From the NCBI GenBank assembly GCA_963719275.1, contig CAVRBT010000002.1, forward strand, positions 62,001 to 126,000: a DNA stretch of 64,000 bases. Reading direction: 5' to 3'. The notes beneath the pieces are model-generated. The model saw nothing but the letters and a program-made list of their open reading frames with translations. It was not told the origin of the DNA and did not search any database. Each line of letters begins with the position of its first letter. Position 1 is the first letter of the stretch. This DNA comes from AC-32 sp963719275. Lineage in GTDB: Bacteria > Actinomycetota > Thermoleophilia > Gaiellales > Gaiellaceae. The position numbers and the translations under genes are program-made. Positions 45,075-53,762 of the stretch are shown here, one piece after another.

Positions 45075-45521
45075 ATGAGGACCACGCAGGACTACGACGT
45101 GGCCCGCCCATACCAGGGGGCACCGGGGACGGGGGGCGACGAGCCGGCGGGCGCCGGCTGGATCCTCTTCGCGGCGGTGATGCTGGGCCTGGGGGGCATC
45201 TGGAACGTGTTCGCCGGGATCGCGGCCATCGCGAATGCGCACGTGTTCGTCGCGGATGCGCACTACGTGTTCAGCGACCTGAGCACCTGGGGCTGGATCG
45301 TGATGATCCTCGGGGTCCTCCAGGGCGCCGCCGCGCTCGCCCTGTCAACCGGAAGCGAGCTTGCGCGCTGGTTTGGAACCTCCGTCGCCGCCCTCAACTC
45401 GATCGGCCAGCTGATGTTCATCCCGGCGTTCCCGTTCTGGGGCATCGCGATGTTCGGAGTCGACCTGCTGATCATCTACGGCCTCGTCGTCTACGGTGGG
45501 TCGCGCGTCCGCGGAACGTGA
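45075..45521 (+). CDS. DUF7144-like four-TM protein
   Basis: 148 aa. Hydrophilic start, then WILFAAVMLGLGGIWNVFAGIAAIANAHVF, STWGWIVMILGVLQGAAALAL, SVAALNSIGQLMFIPAFPFWGIAMFGVDLLIIYGLVVYG: the four-helix actinobacterial family with the conserved G-x-W-N-x-x-x-G and F-P-x-W motifs. RBS GGAGG at 45061-45065. Function unknown, probable envelope stress protein. Copy Q 57 nt upstream. Confidence 0.8.
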   Translation: MRTTQDYDVARPYQGAPGTGGDEPAGAGWILFAAVMLGLGGIWNVFAGIAAIANAHVFVADAHYVFSDLSTWGWIVMILGVLQGAAALALSTGSELARWFGTSVAALNSIGQLMFIPAFPFWGIAMFGVDLLIIYGLVVYGGSRVRGT

Positions 45522-45543
45522 TCGGAACGGGTGAGAGGCGGGC

Positions 45544-45903
45544 TCAGCCGAGAACGGCGTCCGAGCCCTCGAGCGCCGCGCTGACGTCGTAACCGAGCGC
45601 GAGCCCGAGCTTCGGCGCCGCACAGACGACCCGTGCTGCACCCACGACCGGCAGTACGGCCATGAGGCAGGCGACGAGCTCCTCGTCGCTCGCACCGGCC
45701 GCGCGGGCAGCGTCCACTGCCCAGAGGTAGGAGGGCGCGCCCGCGTCGACTGCGATCAGCGAAGCGACACAGACCAGTCCGTACGCCTTCGGGTCGAGCG
45801 CCAGCTCCGCCCGCCGCTCCTCTTCCCTGCGTGCCAGCACCTGGTGGATCAGAGCGTCGTCGCGGATCGCAAGCCTGCGAAGGATCTCCTCGGGCGATTC
45901 CAC
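45544..45903 (-). CDS. Cysteine-poor carboxymuconolactone-decarboxylase-fold protein
   Basis: 119 aa, paralogue of 9698-10036: LDPKAYGLVCVASLIAVDAGAPSYLWAVDAARAAGASDEELVACLMAVLPVVGAARVVCAAPKLGLALG. The spacing of SYL, the A-A-G-x-x-x-E-E-L helix and VVGAAR is the same. The scattered cysteines do not form a CxxC. GTG start, with copy R 35 nt upstream on the same strand. Function unknown. Confidence 0.75.
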   Translation of the reverse strand: MESPEEILRRLAIRDDALIHQVLARREEERRAELALDPKAYGLVCVASLIAVDAGAPSYLWAVDAARAAGASDEELVACLMAVLPVVGAARVVCAAPKLGLALGYDVSAALEGSDAVLG

Positions 45904-45938
45904 GGCTACCGAGACTCAAGCACGAGCACCTGCCGGAG

Positions 45939-45959
45939 GCATCACCCCCGCAGGGTGAA
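45939..45959 (-). promoter_or_regulatory. 21-bp directional element, copy R
   Basis: Minus-strand TTCACCCT-GCG-GGGGTGATGC, 35 nt before the CMD-fold gene. Lies just past the stop of the MalT-like gene. Confidence 0.6.
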
Positions 45960-45967
45960 GCGGCGTC

Positions 45968-48276
45968 TCAGCGGTCGTTCGTGACCAGGACGCGCAGGTG
46001 CTCGCCGAGACCGAGCCGCTGCGCTTCAGCGACTGCCTCGCTTCGGCTCGAAACGCCGAGCTTGCGGTAGACCGAGATCGCCTGCGTCTTGATCGTGTTG
46101 CGCGAGACGAACAGCTGCTCGGCGATCTCCCGGAACGAGAGGTGCGTCGCGAGCAGCGGGAGCAGCCGGCGCTCGGCCCGCGTCAGGCCCGCATGGTGCG
46201 CACCGTCGGGCTCCGGAGCCACGTCGGCCTCCCGCTGGAGCTCGTCGGCGCGTGCCTGCAGCGAGCCGAATCCCGGGAACCTGCCGAGCATCTCGTCGGC
46301 CTCGTCGAGCAGCAGCCGCGCCGCGTCGGCGTCCCGAAGCGTCAGGAAGCCGCGCGCGAGCTCGAGCCGGATCTGGATGGCGAGCCACGGCACCGCCTTC
46401 GTCAGGAGCGAAACCAGCTCCTGGCCCGCGGCGAGTGCCGCCCGCGCCTCGTTCCAGCGGCCGTGCCTGAGGAGCGCGCGCGCCGTGGTGGCATAGTCGA
46501 CAGCCCGGCCGAGGTACCCCTCGACGGTGGACGCCCCGACGAGCTCGTGCAGCTCCTCGGCGAGACTGTCGGCGCGGTCGTGCTCGCCCAGCTCGGCGGC
46601 GATGAGCGACCGCTCGCCGAGGGCGACCACCTGGCTCTCCGTCGCTCCGGCGGCCTCGGCGCACTCCGCCGCCTGGACGAGGACGGCGTCGGCGCGCTCG
46701 TGCTCGCCGAGCAGCATCAGCGCCGCGCCCTGGGCGAGCAGGGCGGGCGGCCGCCACGTGCTGAGGTCGGCGAGCGCCGCGACGGCCATTCCCGCGTCCT
46801 CGAGCATCTGCGGTGGGCCTCCGCGGCACAGCCAGGCGCGCATGGTCGCGACCCAGGGCGCGATCGAGCGGCTTCCGTCCGGAAGCGTTCCGCGGAAGCG
46901 GCCGTGCGTCGCCGACTCGAGCCAGCGCTCCGCCTCCTCCGCACGGCCCCGCAGGACGTGCACGGCGCAGCCCTCGACCGCGACCGCCGGGTAGCGTTCG
47001 AGCAGGCCCTCGTTCTCGAAGCGGTTCAGCCAGCGCTCGAGCGCGGCGACGCGGCCCGAGTAGTACAGCGGGAGGATGAGCTCGGTCAGGATCGTCGCCA
47101 CGCGCTCGGTGTCACCGGCCGCATGGGCGTGCTCGAGCGCCGCCTCGGGGTCGCCGTTCTGCTCGTACCAGTCCGCCACACGACTGTGCAGCTCGGGGAC
47201 CAGCGCGGGCTCGTGCTCGACGAGCTCTCGGTACAGCAGGTCGCGGAAGAGGTGGTGGTAGCGGTACCACTCGCGCCGGTTGTCCAGCGGGACGAGGAAG
47301 AGGTTGGCGCGCTCGATCTTCTCGAGCTCCTGCGCTGAGCCCTCGTCCTCCAGCATCGCGTCGCACAGCGGCCCGGACATGCGGTCGAGCACCGATGTCC
47401 GGCGCAGGAACCGCAGCGGCCCCGGGCGCAGGTGGGCCAGGTACTCCGAGCGGAAGTAGTCCGCGAGGTAGCGGTCGTCGCCGGCAAGCCGTGCGGGCTC
47501 GACGCCGGCTTCGAGTCCGTCGCGGATCGAGAGGGCGGCGAGATACAGGGCGGCGGGCCAGCCTTCGCACTGCCTCGACGAGCTCGGCCGTCCGCTCGGC
47601 ACTTAGCCGGACGCCCGATTCGCGGAGCAGGAGCTCGGCCTCCCGGTTCGTCATCGCCAAGTCGGCGGGCCCGAGCTCCAGCAGGCGCCCTCTCGCGCGC
47701 AGTGGCGCGAGCGCGAACCGCGGCGGCGTGCGCCCGGCGAGAACGAGCATCGAGCCTTCGGTCTCCTCGTCGACCAGCGCGCCGACCGCCTCGAGCGACG
47801 CCCGTGACCGCAGCACGCCGACGTCGTCGAGCACGAGGACGAGCGGCCGGCGTGCGACCAGCTCCTTCGCCAGCCGCGGGAGGGCTCTCGTCCAGATGGA
47901 CGCACCAGGCCGCTCGAGGGCGGCAACCACGCGCTCCTCCAGCGGCGCCTCGAGCTCGAGCGCGGCGGCGATGTGCTGCAGGAGGACGACCGGATCGTTG
48001 TCCCGCTCGTCCAGCGTGACCCACGCGAAGCGGCGGTTGTCGCGGCCCGCCCACTGGGCAAGCGCCTCCGTCTTGCCGTACCCCGCCGGCGCGACCACGG
48101 TTGCGACAGCCGCTGACGTCGGCACGCGAAGCCGGTTGACCAGCGCGTTGCGCGAGACGGCTCCCGGCCGCGGGGACGGGGATCTGGATCTTCGACTCGA
48201 GGAAGTCGAAGGAGCGGCGCCGCGGGGCCAGCTCGAGCCGCGGCGCGGCGGCCGACTTACGCGGCCGAGCGCTCAC
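45968..48276 (-). CDS. MalT/LAL-type LuxR transcriptional regulator, twice frameshifted
   Basis: About 768 aa when repaired. N-terminal SFDFLESKIQIPVP, P-loop VVAPAGYGKTEALAQWA, Walker-B-like LVLVLDDV, winged-helix and TPR-rich middle (GAGDTERVATI, EGCAVHVLRGRAEEAERWL), and a C-terminal LuxR HTH LTRAERRLLPLLATHLSFREIAEQLFVSRNTIKTQAISVYRKLG. Two apparent one-base insertions, near 48170 and 47566-47570, interrupt the frame. Start GTG 48276 behind GGAG. MalT proteins bind GGATGA-type half-sites, which resemble the left half (TCATCC) of the 21-bp element. Confidence 0.85.
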
Positions 48277-48479
48277 GGCAGGCACTCCAATGAGGAGGCC
48301 TCTGCGCAATGTGCGAGGGGGGACATTCCACGCGAGTATCCGCCTCCGGCGCCCCGGAGCCAATGGAGCCACCACGACGATCGACTCGCCGCCTCACACC
48401 TGTCTACGGTCGTGTGCGCACTTGCAACGAGGTGGTGCACACACCACTACTCCGTGCTCAATGTCAGTACTCTGTCGGC

Positions 48480-50312
48480 ATGTCCTCACACGCCGCGGCG
48501 GCGGGAGCCGCTGAGCGGCGCTCCACGGCCAGTTCCAGCCACGTGCTGGCGATCGCCCTCGTGGGAGCTGCCGCCTCCCTAGTGGTGGTCGGAACGGGGT
48601 GGTCGAGCCCGCTGATCTCGCACTCCCACGCGGCCGCCATGTTGAGGGGCCTGTTCGTCGCGACCTACGTCGGCGTCGGCGCGTACACGTGGTCGCGGCG
48701 CCCGGCGAGCCAGATCGGCCCGCTGATCGCCGGCGCCGGGTTCATCTACGCCGTCGTGGCGCTGGCCGCGATAGACGACCCGCTGCCGTACACGATCGGA
48801 CGCGTCGCGCTCGCGGCGGAGGTGGTCTACTTCGCATTTCTCTTCGTCAGCTTCCCGCGCGAGCGGCCCTCCACGCAGCTCGAGCGGCGCTTCGTTGCGG
48901 CCGCTGCAGGCGCAACCGTGGTCGTCTGGGCCGTGACGCTCGCACTCGTGGACACGCTTCCGCACGGCGGGCCGCTCATCGATTGCGCGCCTCAGTGCCC
49001 CGGCAACGCCTTCCAGGTCGTCCAAACGCCGGATGGCGTGACCTCGGCACTCGGCGTTCTTGCGACCGCAGTCACGATGCTGATCGTGCTGGCCCTCGTC
49101 GTCCTGCTGGCGGGCAAAGCGTCGTCTGCGACGTTGATCCGGCGCCGCGTCGTCGTGCCCCTGTTGTACGCGTCCATCTTCTTCGTGGCGAGCTACGCCA
49201 CTTACAGCCTGGTCAGCCAGGTCGGCGGCAGCGATCAACCGAGCGCCTGGCTACGCGTGCTCGGCGTGGTCGGCGCATTCGCGGTGCCACTCGCGCTGCT
49301 CTACGGACAGCTCCGGGGGCGCCTGTTCGCCGCTGCGAGCCTGTGGCGCACGATTGGACGAGGAGGGCCGCGGAACGTCACGCCTTGGCAGATGCAGGAG
49401 TTCCTCGCGGAGGCACTCGGCGATCGGTCGCTGGAGCTCCTTGCCTGGAGTCCCGAGCGCAACGGCTACGTCGACGTGAGCGGCGAGCCGGCAGAGCCTC
49501 CCGAGCCGTCGGCGTCCCGCAGCGTGACCCGGATCGCACGGGCGGGCTCGCCGTCGCTGGCACTGATCTACGACGCGGAGCTCGACGACGACCTCGAGAC
49601 CGTCCGCGGGCTCGGCGCGGCCGCGGCGACGCTGCTCGAGAACGTCACGCTCGTGCACGAGCTCCAGGCGTCGCGTGCCCGGATCGTCGACTCGGCCGAG
49701 CAGGAGCGCCACCGCCTCGAGCGCGACCTCCACGACGGGGCCCAGCAGCGGCTGACGGCGATTCAGCTGAAGCTCGGGCTCGCACGGGAGCGCGTTCCGG
49801 ATGGTGAGCTCGGAACCGAGCTCGACGAGCTGGCGTCGGAGGCGGTGGCCGCGGCCGCAGAGCTCAGGGCGCTGGCGCACGGGATCTACCCCGCGCTCCT
49901 CAACGACGCCGGACTCGCCCCCGCACTCCGGTCGTTCGCGAGCGGGGCGACGATTCCGATCCGCGTCGTCGACCGCGGGATCGAGCGCGCTCCCGCCGGC
50001 ACCGAGCTCGCGATCTACTTCTGCGTGCTCGAGGCTCTGCAGAACGTGGCCAAGCACGCCGGCGCCGAGGCGCGGGCGGTCGTGACGCTGGGGCGCACGG
50101 GAGACACGATCGAGTTCGAGATCCGCGACGACGGGGTGGGCTTCGCTCCGGCGGTGGAGACGGAGGGGATCGGGCTCGTCAGCATGCGCGACCGCATCGG
50201 CGCCGTAGGCGGGATCCTCGAGATACGCTCGTCGCCGAGCGCGGGCGCGACCGTGCACGGCAGCGTCCCGGCGGGCACCGACAGGTCGGACGGCGACCGC
50301 GCCGCCCTGTGA
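48480..50312 (+). CDS. NarL-type sensor histidine kinase 1
   Basis: 610 aa from ATG 48480. Eight or so N-terminal TM helices to about residue 290, a GAF-like linker, the HisKA_3 phospho-acceptor in ERHRLERDLHDGAQQRLTAIQLKL with His418, and an HATPase_c domain with LEALQNVAKHAGA (N box) and IRDDGVGF (G1). It autophosphorylates and passes phosphate to the regulator whose GTG start overlaps its stop. The signal is likely sensed in the membrane. Confidence 0.93.
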   Translation: MSSHAAAAGAAERRSTASSSHVLAIALVGAAASLVVVGTGWSSPLISHSHAAAMLRGLFVATYVGVGAYTWSRRPASQIGPLIAGAGFIYAVVALAAIDDPLPYTIGRVALAAEVVYFAFLFVSFPRERPSTQLERRFVAAAAGATVVVWAVTLALVDTLPHGGPLIDCAPQCPGNAFQVVQTPDGVTSALGVLATAVTMLIVLALVVLLAGKASSATLIRRRVVVPLLYASIFFVASYATYSLVSQVGGSDQPSAWLRVLGVVGAFAVPLALLYGQLRGRLFAAASLWRTIGRGGPRNVTPWQMQEFLAEALGDRSLELLAWSPERNGYVDVSGEPAEPPEPSASRSVTRIARAGSPSLALIYDAELDDDLETVRGLGAAAATLLENVTLVHELQASRARIVDSAEQERHRLERDLHDGAQQRLTAIQLKLGLARERVPDGELGTELDELASEAVAAAAELRALAHGIYPALLNDAGLAPALRSFASGATIPIRVVDRGIERAPAGTELAIYFCVLEALQNVAKHAGAEARAVVTLGRTGDTIEFEIRDDGVGFAPAVETEGIGLVSMRDRIGAVGGILEIRSSPSAGATVHGSVPAGTDRSDGDRAAL

Positions 50313-50998
50313 GCTCCGACGGACGGATCCGCGTCGTCGTCGGAGAGGACAGCTTCCTCACGCGGGAGGCGATCACGTCGCTGCTCGAGAGCACCGACGG
50401 GGTCGAGCTCGTCGCCGCGTGCGAGGATGCGGACACGCTTCGTGCGACGATCCACGCGGAGCGCCCGGACGTCGTCCTCACCGACATCCGGATGCCCCCG
50501 AGCCGCCGCGACGAGGGGATCAAGCTTGCGACGGAGCTGCGCGAGACGCGGCCCGAGATCGGCGTCGTCGTCCTCACACAGCACGCGGAGCCGGGGTACG
50601 CGGCGCTCCTGTTCGACGGCGGCTCCGAGGGCCGAGCCTACCTCCTCAAAGAGAGCCTCAAGGACCGGGCCGAGCTGGTCCGCGCCCTCAGGACGGTCGC
50701 CGAGGGAGGGTCGGTCGTCGACCCGCTCGTGGTCGAGGAACTCCTTGCGGCACAGGCGCGGCGTGAAGGCTCGCGCCTGTCGTCGCTCACGCCTCGTGAG
50801 CTCGAGATCCTCGGGCTGCTCGCTGAAGGTAGGAGCAACGCGGCGATCGCGGAGCGGCTGTTCGTGACCAAGCGGGCGGTCGAGCGGCATATCAACGGCA
50901 TCTTCCTGAAGCTCGGCCTGCGCGACGAGGACGACGTGAGCCGGCGCGTCAAGGCCGCCCTTCTGTACCTGTCGGGCGAAACAGGCCCCGGCCACTAA
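50309..50998 (+). CDS. LuxR-type response regulator 1
   Basis: 229 aa. Receiver domain with acidic pocket GEDS, phospho-acceptor Asp59 in VVLTDIRMPP and a Lys in YLLKESLKD. C-terminal LuxR HTH SLTPRELEILGLLAEGRSNAAIAERLFVTKRAVERHINGIFLKLGL. GTG start inside the kinase stop (4-bp overlap), so strictly co-expressed with it. Confidence 0.94.
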   Translation: MSSDGRIRVVVGEDSFLTREAITSLLESTDGVELVAACEDADTLRATIHAERPDVVLTDIRMPPSRRDEGIKLATELRETRPEIGVVVLTQHAEPGYAALLFDGGSEGRAYLLKESLKDRAELVRALRTVAEGGSVVDPLVVEELLAAQARREGSRLSSLTPRELEILGLLAEGRSNAAIAERLFVTKRAVERHINGIFLKLGLRDEDDVSRRVKAALLYLSGETGPGH

Positions 50999-51008
50999 CC
51001 GCCACTGC

Positions 51009-51029
51009 GTCACCCACTCCGGGTGATGT
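51009..51029 (+). promoter_or_regulatory. 21-bp directional element, copy S
   Basis: GTCACCCA-CTC-CGGGTGATGT, 31 nt before the membrane protein at 51061. Confidence 0.7.
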
Positions 51030-51060
51030 CTCAGGCGCGCCGCCGGGCGAAGCTGGCGCC

Positions 51061-52236
51061 GTGGCTCAACCCGTTCAGACGGCCACGGCCGTCCCGGAGA
51101 AGCACGAGCGGCTCGCTTGGCGCTCCTGGGTGCCGTGGACGCTGGTCGTCATCGCCGCGGTGATCGGGCTCGTGGCGGCGCTGAACGTCTGGGTCAAGCG
51201 CCAGGCGCTCGACACGGACAACTGGACGAACGCGAGCGCGCAGCTCCTGGAGAACGACCAGATCCGCTCGGCGCTCTCGGTCTACATCGTGAACCAGGCC
51301 TTCACGGGCGCCGACGTGTCGCAGCGTCTCCAGCAGCGCCTGCCGCCGCAGTTCGACCCCCTCGCGCCTGCGCTGGCCGTCGCGCTCCAGCAGGGTGCCA
51401 CGCGCACCCTCGACAACCTCCTAGCGCGGCCGCGCGTGCAGGAGCTCTGGAAGGAGGCGAACCGGCGCGCCCACGAGCGGTTCATAGCCCTCCTGAACGG
51501 GAACGACAGCGCCCTCGAGTCGACGAACGGCAACGTCGTGCTCGACCTGAAGCCGATCGTCCGGCGCTTAGCCGACGAGCTCGGGGTCGGCGGGAGGCTC
51601 GAGGGACGGCTCCCCGAGAACGCAGGGCAGATCGTGATCATGAAGGGCAACCAGCTCGAGACCGCCCGCAAGGGCGTGAAGGTGATCAAGGTCCTCAGCT
51701 ACTTCCTGTTCTTCCTCGTGATCGCGCTCTACGCCGCCGCGATCTACCTCGCCCGGGAGCGACGGAAGTTGCTGCTGGGCGTCGGGATCAGCGTGCTCGT
51801 CGTCGGCCTGCTCGTGCTCGTGGTGCGCCGCTTCGCCGGCAACTACCTCGTCGACGCCCTGACCGGGAACCCGGATGCGAAGAAGGCAGTCGACGCGACC
51901 TGGGCGATCGAGACGGCGTTGCTCAGGAACGTCGGCGTCAACGCCGTCATCTACGGCATCGTCATCATCTTCGGCGCCTGGATCGCAGGCCCGTCTCGGC
52001 CGGCCAGGTGGGTGCGCCGCGTGTCGGCGCCGACCATGCGCGACCATCCGGTCATCGTCTACGGCCTCGTCTCGCTCGTGCTCTTCCTCGTGCTGCTGGC
52101 CGGGCCGACGGACGCGCAGCGCATCTTCCCGCTGCTGATCCTCTTCGCCTTTGCATACGCGGGTACGGAGGTGCTGCGTCGTCAGACGATCCGCGAGTTC
52201 CCGGCGGACGAACCGCAGCAGCTGCCGGCGACATGA
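51061..52236 (+). CDS. Actinobacterial integral membrane protein
   Basis: 391 aa from GTG 51061. One N-terminal TM helix (WVPWTLVVIAAVIGLVAALNVWV), an extracytoplasmic domain of about 160 residues (WTNASAQLLENDQIRSALSVYIVNQAF...), then five TM helices towards the C-terminus. The layout is like a widespread uncharacterised actinobacterial membrane family. Copy S lies 31 nt upstream. Function unknown. Confidence 0.72.
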   Translation: MAQPVQTATAVPEKHERLAWRSWVPWTLVVIAAVIGLVAALNVWVKRQALDTDNWTNASAQLLENDQIRSALSVYIVNQAFTGADVSQRLQQRLPPQFDPLAPALAVALQQGATRTLDNLLARPRVQELWKEANRRAHERFIALLNGNDSALESTNGNVVLDLKPIVRRLADELGVGGRLEGRLPENAGQIVIMKGNQLETARKGVKVIKVLSYFLFFLVIALYAAAIYLARERRKLLLGVGISVLVVGLLVLVVRRFAGNYLVDALTGNPDAKKAVDATWAIETALLRNVGVNAVIYGIVIIFGAWIAGPSRPARWVRRVSAPTMRDHPVIVYGLVSLVLFLVLLAGPTDAQRIFPLLILFAFAYAGTEVLRRQTIREFPADEPQQLPAT

Positions 52237-52239
52237 GCG

Positions 52240-52260
52240 TTCATCCCATCGGGGCGATGC
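52240..52260 (+). promoter_or_regulatory. 21-bp directional element, copy T
   Basis: TTCATCCC-ATC-GGGGCGATGC, close to perfect, 31 nt before the Zn-ribbon gene and the first site of a four-gene coupled operon. Confidence 0.8.
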
Positions 52261-52291
52261 CTCTCCGCGCCGCGAGGAGTGGACTGAAGCC

Positions 52292-52468
52292 ATGACGCCG
52301 TCCTTCCACCTGCTGCTGACAAGCCTCGTCACGATCGCCGCGGGTGTCGCGATGCTGCGAATCGGCGTGCGCTCCGGCCTACTCCGGGCACGCGTCGAGA
52401 GCCGCCGCTGCGCCTCCTGCGGGCGCCGCATCCACGGTTGGCACTGCCCGGCCTGCTCACAACGATGA
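52292..52468 (+). CDS. Small membrane-anchored zinc-ribbon protein
   Basis: 58 aa: N-terminal TM helix (FHLLLTSLVTIAAGVAMLRIG) and a C-terminal CxxC-x7-CxxC ribbon (CASCGRRIHGWHCPAC). Its stop overlaps the start of the lipoprotein gene (ATGA). A minimal membrane-tethered metal-binding module, perhaps a chaperone or sensor for the following envelope proteins. Unnamed family. Confidence 0.7.
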   Translation: MTPSFHLLLTSLVTIAAGVAMLRIGVRSGLLRARVESRRCASCGRRIHGWHCPACSQR

Positions 52469-53010
52469 CCGGTCGGGTCGTTTTCCGCGCTGCGTCGGCT
52501 GCGCTCGTCGCGGCTCTCGCCGCGATCGCGCTGGCCGGCTGCGGCGGCAGCTCCAGCGAGGAATCGCAGACCGAAGACTGGGCCAACGGCATGTGCAGCG
52601 CCCTCGTGGACTGGACGAACAGCGTCAAGGCCGCCGGCGAGAACGTCTCGAAGGGCGACCTCTCGAAGTCGAGCCTGCAGGATGCCACGAACGCGATCTC
52701 GGACGCCAACAAGCAGCTCAGCGACGACCTGAAGTCGCTCGGCAAGCCGCCGACGCCGACGGCCGACGAGGCCAAGTCGTCGTTGCAGCAGCTCTCCAAG
52801 GATTTGAGCGCGCAGGTCGAAAACATCCGCGAGGCCCTCAGCGGGGGTGGGGACATCACGTCCGCGATCACCGCGGCCGGCACCGCGGTCCAGGCGATGA
52901 GCAAGGATTTGCAGGACACGTCGAACCAGCTTCAGGCACTCTCGAAGGACGACACGTGGTCGAACGCGTTCAAGAACTCGGAGTCGTGCCAGAAGCTGAG
53001 CAGCGGCTGA
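52465..53010 (+). CDS. Lipoprotein with W-A-N-G-x-C signature, larger member
   Basis: 181 aa. Signal peptide VAALAAIALAGC (lipobox LAGC), mature protein starting WANGMCSALVDWTNSVKAAGENVSKG, a long helical middle and the end WSNAFKNSESCQKLSSG. Same family as the lipoprotein at 29736; the extra length is in the helical region. ATG overlaps the Zn-ribbon stop and the 3' end overlaps the next gene. Confidence 0.8.
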   Translation: MTGRVVFRAASAALVAALAAIALAGCGGSSSEESQTEDWANGMCSALVDWTNSVKAAGENVSKGDLSKSSLQDATNAISDANKQLSDDLKSLGKPPTPTADEAKSSLQQLSKDLSAQVENIREALSGGGDITSAITAAGTAVQAMSKDLQDTSNQLQALSKDDTWSNAFKNSESCQKLSSG

Positions 53011-53762
53011 GGGTCACCTGGGTCGGACATAGCACAGTCCTCGTGGAAGCCGCCGGCGTGCGGCTGCTCACAGACCCGCTCCTGCGGCGACGCCTCGGCC
53101 ACGTTTTCCGGGTCGCGCCGGCGGCCGAGCCGCTCGCCGACGAGCTCGACGCCGTCCTGATCTCCCATGTGCACTACGACCACCTGCACCTGCCCTCGCT
53201 CCGGCTCGTTCGGGCCCGCCAGTACGTCGTGCCGCGCGGATGCCGGCGGTTCCTCGAGCCCCGCGGCTTCGGCCCGGTCGTCGAGCTCGACGAGGGCGAG
53301 GAGCTCGCGATCGGCGCGCTCACTGTCCGTGCCACGCACGCTGTCCACCATGCTCGCCGCAGCCTGCGCCAGCAAGCGACGCCCTCGCTCGGCTACCTGA
53401 TCTCGGCGCCGGCGCGCCTCTACTTCGCCGGCGACACGGACGTGTTCGAGGAGATGCGTGACCTCGCGCCGCTGGACGTTGCGCTTCTGCCGATCTGGGG
53501 CTGGGGCCCGCGGGTCGGGCGCGGCCACCTCGACCCCCACGGCGCGGCCGAGGCGCTTCGCCTGCTTCGCCCCCGGCTCGCCGTCCCGATCCACTGGGGG
53601 ACCTACCGGCGCATCGGCATGAGCCGCGACGCGGCTGTGCTGCGCGAGCCGCCCGCTCGCTTCGAGCGCCTGGCCCGCCAGCTCGCGCCCGACGTGGACG
53701 TGCGGGTGCTGGCTCCGGGCGAGCGGCTCGAGGTGGACATGACCGAGAGTGGTACTGCGTGA
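52986..53762 (+). CDS. Metallo-beta-lactamase-fold hydrolase (UlaG/NAPE-PLD-like)
   Basis: 258 aa from GTG 52986, which overlaps the lipoprotein by 25 bases (CTG 53007 would start at LRVTWVGHS). WVGHSTVLVEAAGVRLLTDPLL, metal motif HVHYDHLHLP (residues 61-66), YLISAPARLYFAGDTDVF with a further metal-binding Asp, and final VPIHWGTYRRIG. NAPE-PLD- or UlaG-like phosphodiesterase/lactonase fold, so it may act on lipids or sugar derivatives. Coupled to the flippase-like gene by GTGA. Confidence 0.85.
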   Translation: MPEAEQRLRVTWVGHSTVLVEAAGVRLLTDPLLRRRLGHVFRVAPAAEPLADELDAVLISHVHYDHLHLPSLRLVRARQYVVPRGCRRFLEPRGFGPVVELDEGEELAIGALTVRATHAVHHARRSLRQQATPSLGYLISAPARLYFAGDTDVFEEMRDLAPLDVALLPIWGWGPRVGRGHLDPHGAAEALRLLRPRLAVPIHWGTYRRIGMSRDAAVLREPPARFERLARQLAPDVDVRVLAPGERLEVDMTESGTA

